From: Hofstenia miamia
Lineage: Eukaryota > Xenacoelomorpha > Acoela > Hofsteniidae
Length of the DNA stretch: 28,137 bases
Reading direction: 5' to 3'
Assembly: GCA_900660155.1 (NCBI GenBank)
Contig: CABFPE010000755.1
Coordinates: forward strand, 123,725 to 151,861
A program made the position numbers and the translations under genes. How positions within the stretch are numbered: the first letter of the stretch is position 1; every line of letters starts with the position of its first letter. A model generated the notes under the pieces. It had not been told where the DNA came from and did not search any database. It saw nothing but the letters and a program-made list of their open reading frames with translations. This document shows positions 1 to 9,290 of this stretch, piece after piece.

Positions 1-2
1 TA

Positions 3-521
3 CTTCATTTTAGTGGCCTTTCTCAGTCAATGTGGATAACAGTTCTACCTGAAGATCTAGCCGCCAACCGCAGCCTCTTATGTACTGCAACAAATGAAAC
101 TCCCCATTTTCGATTCTTCTCCTTCCAGATAAAAGGAACACAGGGATACTGCCTTCCTAATTGGCTTTCAACTGGAAAAGAAGCATACTTTAAAATTCAT
201 GTAAGAAATAAAGATGATCCCTTGGTTAAACCTGTCAAAATTGTCCAAGTAGTGAATCCCTTCTTTGCAAGGATTGAACAAGAAAACGGGCGAATCGATA
301 CGGTCTCTACACGGCACTTATCTCCTAGCCTCAACGTAGATACTGAAAATCTCGTCGACATCAATGAACCCGACCAATCTCACGATCAACATCTTCACAG
401 AGGAACTTCAGCCGATGATGAAACTGCGGATTATGGTTTGGCTCCAAACGGCAACATTGTTTCAAATCCTCAGAGGACGTGTGTTTCGATTCTGAAGTTT
501 CAACTCGACCAAAAGAATTAG
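3..521 (+). CDS. Ty3/gypsy-like Pol, C-terminal end (partial)
   Basis: This is the 3' end of a retrotransposon pol frame, already open at the window edge and ending in TAG at 519-521. It covers the tail of the integrase core and its C-terminal region. The stretch LLCTATNETPH matches the conserved end of gypsy integrase cores, and RNKDDPLV followed by NPFFARI and DTVSTRHLSP matches the post-core region that ends in a TVSTRxLxP box. The last 60 or so residues are acidic and polar with no recognised domain. It is followed by a purine-rich tract and an LTR, as expected for pol. The Ty3/gypsy assignment is by motif; the protease, reverse transcriptase and catalytic integrase residues lie outside the window. 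The frame in this piece is intact. Confidence 0.8.
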   Translation, partial: LHFSGLSQSMWITVLPEDLAANRSLLCTATNETPHFRFFSFQIKGTQGYCLPNWLSTGKEAYFKIHVRNKDDPLVKPVKIVQVVNPFFARIEQENGRIDTVSTRHLSPSLNVDTENLVDINEPDQSHDQHLHRGTSADDETADYGLAPNGNIVSNPQRTCVSILKFQLDQKN

Positions 522-561
522 ACACCCCCTGACCGCCTTCAGATCAAATGGTGACTGTTTT

Positions 562-575
562 AAGGTGGGGAGGAA
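562..575 (+). other. polypurine tract before the LTR
   Basis: The purine-rich run AAGGTGGGGAGGAA lies directly before TGTTAT at 576. In LTR retrotransposons this is the primer site for plus-strand DNA synthesis. An identical tract precedes the LTR of the second copy at 1938-1951. Confidence 0.7.
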
Positions 576-829
576 TGTTATATGTGTTTCATTAGTACGT
601 TGCTTATTGATTATTTGACTTATGTAAACTTTGTTCACTACCAAGTTGTAGACGCGTTGTTATGCGCACATTATATTAACACTACCAGTATTTATGTTCA
701 CTTTATGTACATTAGTTATTTCGTACTATTTATTTACTTGCCTCTGGTTTCATTGAATAAAAGCTTGAATCAGCAAGCCTTTTCTTATAATAACTGCCAC
801 CATGATTAATAGACAACCAGTTAATAACA
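576..829 (+). repeat. 3' LTR of gypsy-like copy 1
   Basis: The LTR begins TGTTAT right after the polypurine tract and can be closed at ATAACA (824-829), giving a 6-bp inverted terminal repeat of the TG...CA type and a length of 254 bp. A polyadenylation signal AATAAA lies at 756-761. The right boundary is inferred from the terminal repeat only. The next 88 or so bases (830-918) are also shared with copy 2, so either the true LTR is longer or a larger segment was duplicated. The 5' LTR is outside the window. Confidence 0.65.
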
Positions 830-1175
830 ATTCAATATAAAAATTATGAATACAACTAATCTTGCAAATAATGCAATTATACTTTGATACTAAAAATATG
901 CCTAATATATAATTACAAATATCCTTAACCCCTAGAGCGCTCAATGTTTTTCTCCATTCTATCTGCAAAAAAATGCTAAAAAAATGATGCATCAAACCTA
1001 TTTTTTAGTTTCAATTATTTTTACTATAGTGTACCCTATTCTGATGTTTTCTTTCATTGACATATAACATAGAAAACGTTTAGAGGCATCCTAAACTTAT
1101 ATAAATCTTTCCTATTTATATTTTTCTTATTGTATCATGTGACTGATTAGTCATCTTTTCGTCTCGTGATTTGGC

Positions 1176-1194
1176 TGACTCATAAGATGAGTCA
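1176..1194 (+). promoter_or_regulatory. AP-1-like palindrome
   Basis: TGACTCAT and ATGAGTCA form a perfect 8-bp inverted repeat separated by AAG. Each arm contains the TGASTCA consensus of AP-1/bZIP factors. A looser dyad, TGACTGATTAGTCA, lies upstream at 1140-1153. Both sit just before the TATA-like box of the transposase gene. Regulatory function is inferred from sequence alone. Confidence 0.35.
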
Positions 1195-1202
1195 TATTGC
1201 AC

Positions 1203-1210
1203 TATATAAG
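1203..1210 (+). promoter_or_regulatory. TATA-like box of piggyBac-like element 2
   Basis: TATATAAG lies 64 bp before the preferred transposase start at 1274, a plausible spacing for a core promoter with a short leader. The region is AT-rich, so a TATA match alone is weak. Confidence 0.35.
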
Positions 1211-1273
1211 AAAGAATGATCCAGTTTTTCATTATATTTGAAAAAGAGAAGACATTTCATTATTGAAATAACA

Positions 1274-1663
1274 ATGTCTAGCAAAAAAAGATTGCGATCA
1301 ATTGATATGAGTGAGGTGGAGAGAGGTGTTGATGGCATAATTTCTGAAGAATCAGATATAAATGAGTCAAGTTCTGAAAGCGATATCTCTATCCAAGCTA
1401 TTCATAATGAAAGTGCAGCAAATAATTCAAGTTTTGATTGGAAAAAAATTAATGCTGGAACTTCAAATATTCCTCGTTTTTGTAGTAGAGAAAAGGGAAT
1501 AAGTGCAGAATCTCTTCTCAGAAGTGAGAATAGTGAGTTAGACTTTTTCAACTTTTTTTTCTGTGATGAAATGATGAAATATATTGTGAAAGAAACAAAT
1601 GCATTTTATGAATACACGCATCCCAATGTTGAAACAAGTCAGTTTTCAAGAATGAATAGATGG
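1274..1663 (+). CDS. piggyBac-like transposase, N-terminal 130 residues (truncated)
   Basis: The N-terminus is basic (MSSKKRLR) and then strongly acidic and serine-rich, typical of piggyBac transposases. The start of the DDE_Tnp_1_7 domain follows: FFCDEMMKYIVKETNAFYEY matches the family's first conserved block, and the frame ends at MNRW, where the domain normally continues. I chose ATG 1274 because the upstream in-frame ATG gives only a short basic extension. None of the catalytic aspartates is present. The frame appears to run on past the N into a retrotransposon pol tail, but this is a chimera created at the N and not a real fusion. Confidence 0.7.
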
Positions 1664-1664
1664 N
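1664..1664. other. N at a repeat junction
   Basis: A single undetermined base separates the truncated piggyBac transposase from an internal point of the gypsy-like element. The sequence after it corresponds to position 289 of copy 1. It is most likely a scaffold join rather than one ambiguous base. Confidence 0.75.
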
Positions 1665-1897
1665 GGCGAATCGATACGGTCTCTACACGGCACTTATCTC
1701 CTAGCCTCAACGTAGATACTGAAAATCTCGTCGACATCAATGAACCCGACCAATCTCACGATCAACATCTTCACAGAGGAACTTCAGCCGATGATGAAAC
1801 TGCGGATTATGGTTTGGCTCCAAACGGCAACATTGTTTCAAATCCTCAGAGGACGTGTGTTTCGATTCTGAAGTTTCAACTCGACCAAAAGAATTAG
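1665..1897 (+). pseudogene. gypsy-like Pol tail, copy 2 (5'-truncated)
   Basis: This piece is nucleotide-identical to 289-521, from the RIDTVSTRHLSP block to the TAG stop. It has no start of its own because it begins abruptly after the N. It carries only the last 75 or so residues of Pol and cannot encode an integrase. Its relation to copy 1 (duplicate, second haplotype or assembly repeat) cannot be settled here. Confidence 0.75.
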
Positions 1898-1951
1898 ACA
1901 CCCCCTGACCGCCTTCAGATCAAATGGTGACTGTTTTAAGGTGGGGAGGAA

Positions 1952-2203
1952 TGTTATATGTGTTTCATTAATACGTTGCTTATTGATTATTTGACTTATG
2001 TAAACTTTGTTCACTACAAAGTTATAGACGCGTTGTTATGCGCACATTATATTAACACTACCAGTATTTATGTTCACTTTATGTACATTAGTTATCGTAC
2101 TATTTATATACTTGCCTCTGGTTTCATTGAATAAAAGCTTGAATCAGCAAGCCTTTTCTTATAATAACTGCCACCATGATTAATAGACAACCAGTTAATA
2201 AAA
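1952..2203 (+). repeat. 3' LTR of gypsy-like copy 2
   Basis: It aligns end to end with 576-829, with five substitutions and a 2-bp deletion, for 252 bp. The terminal CA of copy 1 reads AA here. The identity continues through the flank to about 2289 (matching 830-918), then the copies diverge. Confidence 0.65.
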
Positions 2204-2289
2204 ATTCAATATAAAAATTATGAATACAACTAATCTTGCAAATAATGCAATTATACTTTGATACTAAAAATATGCCTAATATATAATCC

Positions 2290-2833
2290 AATTATAAATT
2301 ACACCCTTGAAATTTCGAAAGCTATCTCAAATGAAACAAAACATTCAAAATTGTAAAGTCATTTTTTTTATAATTTATTACTATACTAATAACGAGTGTT
2401 CGGGAAACAGGTGAATCCCCAAAATCTACATTTTTGGAGAAATTGATTCGGACATTGTCATATAAAATGATTATCTTTTTAATCGGGTTGCTGGTATGAA
2501 TCAAATTGTTGTAATTGTTTATGTTTGTTTGGCAGCGCTGACGATTGAACTTTTTTTGAAAGAAATTAAAAGTATTCAGATTACTATTTGGCAGGATAAT
2601 TTCATGTTATCAATGGAATAATGCAACGATTACAGAAAATCGTTGCCTCAATTGCGCTTAATTCTGATTAACTGTTTGCGTTGTTGTTGTTGATCATGTC
2701 AAAATATCCTTTTTTGAGGAAAACTAAATAACCAAAGAGGTGCCCAAAACCTGACCAAACAAACATTTTTGCCGAACTCTACTAATAACATATGTATATT
2801 GCAAATTATAATTAAATATTTTGTATGAAATAC
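2290..2833. other. AT-rich non-coding stretch, possible host exon inside
   Basis: Beyond the possible exon at 2387-2490 I see no coding signal, repeat or hairpin of note. It would be intron or flank of the minus-strand gene. Confidence 0.4.
2387..2490 (-). CDS. possible further exon of minus-strand gene (tentative)
   Basis: On the minus strand a CCAG acceptor is followed by an open frame beginning (S)NPIKKIIILYDNVRINF. The acceptor phase takes exactly the one base that the exon at 2834-3138 leaves missing (AG + C), so the frame continues. A possible donor, GTATAG, follows the exon. The polypyrimidine tract is weak and the donor is uncertain, so this is a candidate only. No domain recognised. 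Confidence 0.3.
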
Positions 2834-3138
2834 CTAGTAAGCGGTTTCTTGGTTACAACTGTTTGTTCTTTCGGAATAATTTCTGAAATTGGGCGATTAA
2901 TTCTAGAATTTCGTATTGCAGTAATGGCGCGGTTAACAATTTTAGAAAAATTTTGAAGATCAACATCACGAATAACATAATTTTCTTGGTCACAAATTAT
3001 ACTCTTCAGTTCATTAACTCCTTCAATATCATCACCAATGAATGGTCCTTTACCGGCCTCGTCGATCACTTTACCAAGAAGGTAGACTATGACGTGCATT
3101 CTATCTTCAAAACTTGGATCAGGAATTGAAACAACTTT
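2834..3138 (-). CDS. host gene exon, block B, 305 nt
   Basis: This is an open minus-strand segment of 101 codons plus 2 bases. It is bounded by an acceptor after CAATTTTAG and a donor AG|GTATTTC. It reads KVVSIPDPSFEDRMHVIVYL at its start and is of balanced composition, unlike the surrounding AT-rich noise. It starts in phase 0, which fits the exon at 7982-8059 that ends in phase 0. The first 13 codons lie upstream of the first methionine of the open frame, so a simple ORF call misplaces the start. I do not recognise the family. The Tn5 scar at 4052 lies between this exon and the rest of the gene, so linkage needs confirmation. Confidence 0.6.
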
Positions 3139-4051
3139 CTAAAATTGATAATTAAAAATGCAGAATTCTTTATTTTAAATCGATGTAATTAAAATTGCTA
3201 AAGACATGTTTGCACTTGCCCATAAAAATCAACTCCTAAAAAAGCAAAGTGGATGATTTACATAAGGAGCTTATGAAAAAGGACGACATGTTTCCACAGT
3301 GAATCTTAGTAAAAACAACCAGAACATATACTGTAACGTAAGATTACCTAATGATTCCAATTGAGATGAAAGAAGTAACTAACACTGATTTTAATAGATG
3401 TTGGTATGCAAGTAAAATATAAAAAAGGTTTCCAAGTTGAATCACAGATATGAAGTATTGGGTGAGAGGTTCGGAAAAATGCAAGGTACTTAGAGCTGAC
3501 TCTGTCGACATTTCTCAGCCCAATGAACGCCACCGCCTTCCACGAAACAGTATGCATAACGATGTGGCGAAGGATACAGTCTTATGTTAATACTATGTAT
3601 TAGTTTTACAGCAATTTTACATAGTTATACACGAGCCAATAAGCCTAATATCATCAAAATATTGCACAAAATGCAATGAAACATTAAAATTAAAGTCTAG
3701 AGTTTTTTATATGATTAAATAATTTTTACAGAAGTTCTCTTTGTATTAAAAAATTTTTCGATGTCGCGCCATCGAGGTATATAATTTAATAATGTTTTAT
3801 TATTGAGCTTCTAATGAAAATATAATAAAACGAAGTATAAATGATGAAATCACGGCATGAATTTTGAATGCTAAATAAAATTAACTGTCTATACTTCTAA
3901 CACTTCGGTCTACCATACAATGTCAATTGCTTGGAGATTTTATATATTTAATTATATCAACATTTAGACACTCATTATAAAAAATATAAATATTTAGTAA
4001 TGCAAATTATTGTTCAAGTTATATATAATCTTCTTTAAATATAAATACTTC
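3139..4051. other. intronic or intergenic AT-rich DNA
   Basis: No exon with convincing splice sites and no transposon signature was found. The open frame at 3348-3557 on the minus strand lacks recognisable protein features. Confidence 0.5.
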
Positions 4052-4069
4052 AGATGTGTATAAGAGACA
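4052..4069 (+). other. Tn5 mosaic-end (library adapter) match
   Basis: AGATGTGTATAAGAGACA matches 18 of the 19 bases of the Tn5 mosaic end (AGATGTGTATAAGAGACAG) used in transposase-based sequencing libraries. A chance match of this length in 28 kb is extremely unlikely. It most likely marks adapter left in the assembly and perhaps a false join at about 4070. Confidence 0.85.
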
Positions 4070-5085
4070 TTTTTCTAAAGAGCTCTTAAAGCCTTGATAA
4101 GGCTTGATTTTAGGCTAGAATTACAGAATTTCAGCAGTTTGTACTAAGGTTTTCGCGAGGTTGACTTTCTTTTAAGGGCGTCAAGAAACTGATCAACTTC
4201 GTACTGAATTTAGCCATCTCCTTCTTGATAGCGAATGCAAAACTTCAGTTACTTGACGTTTGGTGTGTTTCTTTGCAAGGCATTCTCAACTTTTTTCGCT
4301 CGCGTAAGACTTTACTACTCTCCGTGGTTTTTCTTCCCTGAAAATCTCCCGAGCTACTTATTTGCTTTAAGTTCTTACTTCTTAGTTCAACATAACATAC
4401 GCACAATCCATTCCACAAGAAACTCTTGCTAATACCGAAACTATTATAGAAGCACCAGCTAACCTTAATCAATTATCGTTTAATGCTGACAAGTACACAA
4501 ACTTAACTGCCACTACATATTACCAGCATCTCCAATATCTGATAATTATAACGATAAGATCCGTTTTTCTCACTCTATTTAATAAGCTTGCCAAAATTTT
4601 TTGAAATCTTGTCACCTGAAATTGAAAACTTTGCTAACCATATGCAGTTCAGTTTTTGCAAGTCCAAGAAATAGCAACGAAGCATTATGTGCACTTCAAG
4701 TGATAGCAACACCGAAATATCATGAGCAGATCGCAGTCCTTTATATTCAACCTATTGAGCTAGAAGTCAAGTCGCTTCTCCAAACTGAAGGTGAGGTCGA
4801 AAGAGTACCCCTTGTGCCGAGGGAAAAATTTCCAAAAATCTTTCGAACTACAGTCATGGCAAAAATTTTATGATATTTGCTTTATTTTGACTATTTTGAC
4901 AATTTCACATAGTATACATACATACATGAGCCGTGAAATGGGGCATAGGCTTGTAGACATTGCAGATATAATGGAAAACTTTGATCACACATAGTTCAGT
5001 CCTTGAAGTAATTTCTCCTCAAGAATAGAAAATTACTTTGACTAACAGTCTAGAAGTGAGTTCATCTAAAATAATATCCTCTAAA
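4070..5085. other. unassigned region with short open frames
   Basis: A perfect 7-bp hairpin, AAGCCTT-GAT-AAGGCTT, lies at 4089-4105. The plus frame at 4601-4873 contains a protein-like stretch (TPKYHEQIAVLYIQPIELEV) but no family I recognise. It could be a more decayed upstream part of the LINE that becomes recognisable at about 5086. Minus-strand text around 4140-4400 also looks partly coding, but is broken in every frame. Confidence 0.35.
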
Positions 5086-5310
5086 ATGTCTGACCATAGA
5101 CCATTGCTTACAACGTTCTCTGGAGGTAATATGCATGTTCAAGGCATTTGGAGAATGAGGTCTAGTACCATGTTTAGGTTTTAATTAGAAATAAATAAAT
5201 TCGTTCAAAATGCCCTTCAAAACGCGAACATCAGCAATATACAGGCTAAGTGATGTTATATGACGCTTGGCGCAATCTTGGAGACATATATCCTTAATCA
5301 ACATGAACCA

Positions 5311-6020
5311 AAAATTATTTCGCATGTTTTAAACAACGGATTAGGCTTTTACTAGAAAAATACATTTACGCAACGCAAACAGGGTTCATAAAAGCAACAC
5401 ATAGTACATTGAATATCTCAACCTTACAATGTATAATAGATGTATGCAAACATGAGAATCGTAATGCTGGAAATTTAAATGTTGATTTCGCTAAAACTTA
5501 CGATTCAATTTACCACCAGTATCTTTTGAATTCATTGAACAAAATTGGTTTCCCGCCATTTATAATTAAAATAATTAAAATACTATATAATAATAGCAAT
5601 AAATATTTTTTAATGATTAACAGTTTTCTGTCTCCCGAAATTAGCATTGAAAGAGGATTAAGACAAGGATGTCCACTGTCTTGTAGTCTTTTTAAAATGG
5701 TAGTCGAACCACTTTTAAGATATATACAAGCAGCACCAACAAATAAAGGGTTGAAATTTAACAACATTACAATTAAGTATCTGGCGTTCGCATATGACAT
5801 TACATTTGTGGTAGCAAGCAAGTAAAGCTAGTTTAAGGCAGATGTTTACTTACCTGAAAGAATTTGCGGCATTAAGTGGATTGTCAATCTACCCGCGAAA
5901 AAAGTTTTTTCTGGCATTAATAATGCAACCAACTGGAAAACCAACGTTACGGTAAACAACGAAGTAGTTGAGCTACTAGGTGTTAGACTTGTTTTACAAG
6001 GGCAAACTTCTTTAACTTAA
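5311..6020 (+). pseudogene. LINE reverse transcriptase remnant
   Basis: RT blocks can be followed across frame breaks. They include KIISHVLNN, QTGFIKATHS (expected QTGFIxGR), the VDFAKTYDSI block (expected DFxKAFDS), and RGLRQGCPLS at 5652-5681. The catalytic YADD-type box reads FAYDIT, with the first catalytic aspartate replaced by tyrosine (TAT at 5793-5795). A stop at 5823-5825 interrupts the thumb region, which continues as LKEFAALSGL and, in another frame, VVELLGVRL. The RGxRQGCPLS form suggests the L1/Tx1 side of non-LTR elements. The enzyme is dead. Confidence 0.75.
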
Positions 6021-6989
6021 GTAGTTTTGCTGATGAAAACAAGCAAACTAATTATTTTACATCGAACAGGAAGATGCAATTCTACGGTAAAGCCAAGGCG
6101 ATCAACGTTCTAGTACTAACTAAATTAATGCATGTAATTAAACTTTTACCAATATTCCATCTAATAATTAAGGCCCCCAACAGCACTGTTAACAGCAGCA
6201 AGCTGCTACAGCAAACAGCAACTAAGTGTTGTTTAATACAGTAAATAAAATTCAGGCATATTGGCCTATTATCTGTGTTGTTCACACTCTATCAATGCCT
6301 TTCAATCTCTTCAACAGTGCATCAAAGATGGTGAGATTCCAGACCAGTGTTGAAATCATTGATAAAGATTATTGCAGCCCCAAGTGCATCAACAAACCGC
6401 ATTGATAGAGGGTGGGGTTTAACGTATCAATTATATTTTATATTTGGAGAGTCATGAATATTCCTTTACTATCACGAGTCATTCCACAATTGTGTTGTCT
6501 GCTGTGCTCATTTATAACGTTTAATTTCTCTTTCTTTATCAAATTTTAGAAAAGATTATCAACTTTTCATTTGGCACAATTTTCAGAACATTTAAAAAGC
6601 ATCGGATATTGTATAATTAGGTTAATTGTATAGTGATATAATCAGACAACTTGTTGCCATTTTTACAAATGCTTTTATTTATGTTTACATTTATTTTTGT
6701 GTTATATGTTTGTAGATATGTTATCCACTTTAAAATTCGCCTTGAAGTTCACGTTAAGTTTTTAATAGCTTATTTCAAAGTACATTGCCTTTCTTTTGAT
6801 TGTGTTTAGAAACAATGTTGTTGTCTCCTATCCAGTAGAGAATGCAAGATGGGACATGGTGGAACGGCCTTCCTGCTTTTCAAAGCTGATTTTGATTTGT
6901 TAAATAAGCAAATTTTCGGCAACAAAATTACAATATTTAAAAAACTAAGTCAGGAAATGTACTTTACGGTCTATTTTTCTATATGTTCC

Positions 6990-7195
6990 CATTATGAAGA
7001 CAGTCAAAACACCCAGTGTACGCCGGAAATGCATGAGAGAAGACGAAAAACCTAAGCACCTGGTATTCGAATGCGTGGTGTGCATTAAGCAGAATCCAAT
7101 TTTATTTTCACTCAATGGAAGATCTTTTAGACGCAGATAACATCAAGGGAATTGTAACTACTGTGCTAAACGCATAGCAATGCTTAAAGTCGTTT
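6990..7195 (+). pseudogene. LINE C-terminal zinc-knuckle remnant
   Basis: The short frame contains KCMREDEKPKHLVFEC (7027-7074). The C...H-x4-C spacing resembles the C-terminal CxxC...ET..HLxxxC box of many L1/Tx1 and R2-type LINEs, with the first CxxC pair reduced to a single cysteine. It probably belongs to the same element as the RT at 5311. Confidence 0.5.
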
Positions 7196-7662
7196 AAATA
7201 GCTACATTTTAACTTAACTTCAGTAACACACCTAACTTCCTGCTTTAGCATTAATTTACACATGTTCTATTTTTTTTGTCCTTTTTAAATATTTTAATCA
7301 GTTTAGCAGTCTCCTATTATGCATGTGTAAATCGTTCTTGAAAATAGTATTTTTAAAGCTGCCTAAACACCCTTTTTTAGATGTTGATTGCCGTTTTGTA
7401 GTGTTCCCACTGTGTGCTATTAATTTTCTTGGGAGTTTTTGTTTCTTATAACTATCTAGTAGTTTCCAGTTGAAAAACAGCAAAATTTTGTCCCGGTGTG
7501 TATTCATGTTACTAGTGTTGTGGGTGAGGCATTTAGTCTTTTAAGTACTGTGATAAGATGAACTGCTTGCAAACAACTGTAAATAGAAATGCAAGAAAAA
7601 AAGAATATTTCATATTCTGAGTACACCTTATCTGTATAAAAAAACAAAATAAATTCAAAAAA

Positions 7663-7981
7663 GGTGGGTTTATTTCACTATTGCATAAAAAATGCCTCCA
7701 ATCCAATTAGGTTTCGATGAACTAGAATTGTACTTGTTTGGAGGTTGAGTTTTTAATAAAAATTAAACTTTTAGATCTTAAAGTAAAAACCCTTCTAGTT
7801 GGTAACTATAATTTTATCTCAAGTCGTCATGGAGACATAACGGCCAAAGTAGAAGTTTATTGGGATATATTGCATGTGAATCGAGAAAAATTGAACAAGA
7901 AACTTTGAAATTGTTGTGTTAACATTGGTTGCACCAAAAATTACGTTTACAAAAATAAATATATAAAATAATGCAAAATAC
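7663..7981. other. AT-rich intronic DNA
   Basis: It lies between the LINE 3' end and host exon 7982-8059. I see no gene or recognisable repeat. Confidence 0.5.
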
Positions 7982-8059
7982 CTCAATGACTAAATCTTTT
8001 CTCATGGCATGTGCTGTTTGAGTATATACAGAAGTTTTACCAAGGTGACGAGGGAAATC
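7982..8059 (-). CDS. host gene exon, block B, 78 nt
   Basis: The exon has 26 codons, begins DFPRHLGKTSVYTQ and ends KDLVIE. It is flanked by an acceptor after CTTTATTTTTTAG and a donor GAG|GTATTTTG. It is phase 0 on both sides, matching the phase-0 end of exon 8435-8658 and the phase-0 start of exon 2834-3138. No methionine start is needed, and it is too short to stand out as an ORF. Function unknown. Confidence 0.6.
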
Positions 8060-8077
8060 CTAAAAAATAAAGAATTC

Positions 8078-8104
8078 ATATATATATATATATATATATG
8101 TATA
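8078..8104. repeat. (TA)n microsatellite
   Basis: About 13 uninterrupted TA units lie in the intron just upstream of the acceptor of host exon 7982-8059. Confidence 0.9.
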
Positions 8105-8434
8105 GGAAAATTTTCTCGTCTATTTAGGCATTTTCAGTGTACAAATCGCTCCCACAAAATACTTTAATATTAATTGATATTTTTCCATCATTTTGCAATT
8201 GTACATTTGCTTAGACACAAAGAACTATTAGGACAAAAAACAAAAAATTTATTGAAAAAACGTGATTTATTTCTCATATGTTGAAACTATTTATGATAGT
8301 AGTAACATTTTTCGTATGTATTCTACAAATAAAAACTATATCAAATTGTGCAAGCAAGCAGACATAAACTTTTAAATATCTCCCAAATTTTTAATGATAT
8401 ATTTTTAAATATTTCCAAGAATTTAAATAGAAAC

Positions 8435-8658
8435 CTTTGAAGAATCTGAAAAATCAAAAAGTTTCTCTTTATCGTCATACTTTCTAAGTCTGCGGTAAGA
8501 ACCCTCGCGATACAGGTAGTGCATTAACTCCCTGTCTGAATATGAGCCAGTCAATGTAGACGATTTGGTAGTAGATGTTGTGACTGATTCTGTTTTGAGA
8601 CTTTCAAATGCATGAAGACCTTCTTTGCTGCTCAAGGCATCTATGATAACTTCTCCCT
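8435..8658 (-). CDS. host gene exon, block B, 224 nt
   Basis: The exon holds 2 bases plus 74 codons. It begins (E)GEVIIDALSSKEGL, passes a serine/threonine-rich stretch (TTSTTKSSTLTGSYS), and ends FDFSDSSK. The acceptor is ATAACTTTTTTAG and the donor AAG|GTTTCT. It starts in phase 1, exactly as required by the exon at 11596-11833, and ends in phase 0. A longer open frame upstream (to 8761) is AT-driven intron read-through with hydrophobic bias and should not be taken as a membrane segment. Family not recognised. Confidence 0.6.
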
Positions 8659-8930
8659 CTAAAAAAGTTATACAGCGTGGAAGAGTAAAAATTAAAATCA
8701 ACACTATTATATATGAATAACCAAAGATCTTTCTTAACGCGAACAGAAGTGAAAAAGGCAAAACAAGAGTTCACAAGTACATTCATTCGAGATTCACCAC
8801 GTAAGCAAACGAAAATTGCGAAAAACAATTATTTTCAATTTTTCAGCAATTATGAGACACTATTCCATGAAATTATAAGATGATATTTTAAATGACGCAT
8901 CAATAAACTTTGAAGTCGCAGCGAAAGAAG

Positions 8931-9290
8931 TTAAGTGAGATCCGAAAAGACATTCTCTACAGCGGCAATAACAATATAAAATGTGGCCCTCGAGGCTGCC
9001 TCTGGGATGGTCGCCAGTTGAAAAACGCTTCCATTCAGAACATCAGCAATTTTCAGAATGTGATTGAGATCTAGATTCTTAGACAAAACGTAGAATAGCT
9101 TGTCATATATGGTTCCAGTATCACTTTGCCAATAAAAACTTGCCTTTAAAGTATTTGACACCGCTCGTTTTGTCAACGGCTTGCTTTGAAAAATTTATAG
9201 CTAATTTTTTTGTCAACGTGGATTCTGATGGTAAAGCTTCCCAGTGTATTTTTTCAGAAATTTTTGAAATGCAGGTTCTCAACTTTGTGT
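8931..9290 (-). pseudogene. unassigned minus-strand coding-like remnant
   Basis: Two overlapping minus frames look protein-like. One reads EKIHWEALPSESTLTKKL and the other LFYVLSKNLDLNHILKIADV and onward to a stop at 8931. They are offset by one base near 9160, so either a frameshift or an intron lies between them. It sits in the intron between host exons 8435-8658 and 11596-11833. It could be a host exon pair or an old transposon. No family recognised. Confidence 0.3.

Larger units (their letters stand above)
925..1663 (+). mobile_element. piggyBac-like element 2, 5' part only
   Basis: A TTAA at 925-928, the piggyBac target site, is followed by CCCCTAGAGCGCTCAATG, which starts with CCC as piggyBac ends do. 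About 340 bp later comes a transposase start. The element is cut at the N at 1664, in the early catalytic region, and its 3' part is absent. It is unrelated in sequence to the piggyBac element at 16693. The left-end call rests on TTAA plus CCC and on the downstream transposase; no right end is available to confirm it. Confidence 0.6.
5086..7662 (+). mobile_element. decayed L1/Tx1-like LINE
   Basis: Recognisable parts appear in the expected order. The end of an AP-endonuclease domain comes first (SDHRP at 5089-5103, then a WRMRSS-type block), followed by a reverse transcriptase (about 5311-6020) and a post-RT segment (FYGKAKAINVL near 6070-6110). A C-terminal cysteine/histidine knuckle lies at 7030-7074, and an AATAAA with an A-run ends at about 7662. 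Spacing between endonuclease and RT is shorter than normal, and the stretch from 6180 to 6990 is hardly readable, so internal deletions are likely. It lies in the large intron between host exons 7982-8059 and 2834-3138. Confidence 0.65.

Noticed and set aside
1238..1897. A 219-codon frame that would fuse a piggyBac transposase to a retrotransposon Pol tail
   Set aside because: The fusion runs through the N at 1664. The two halves belong to different elements, and the second half duplicates 289-521.
8078..8104. TA repeat considered as a CRISPR or satellite array
   Set aside because: It is a plain dinucleotide microsatellite with no spacers.
8659..8828. Hydrophobic N-terminal extensions of minus frames suggesting a signal or membrane segment
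   Set aside because: They lie upstream of a good acceptor (ATAACTTTTTTAG) and are intron read-through.
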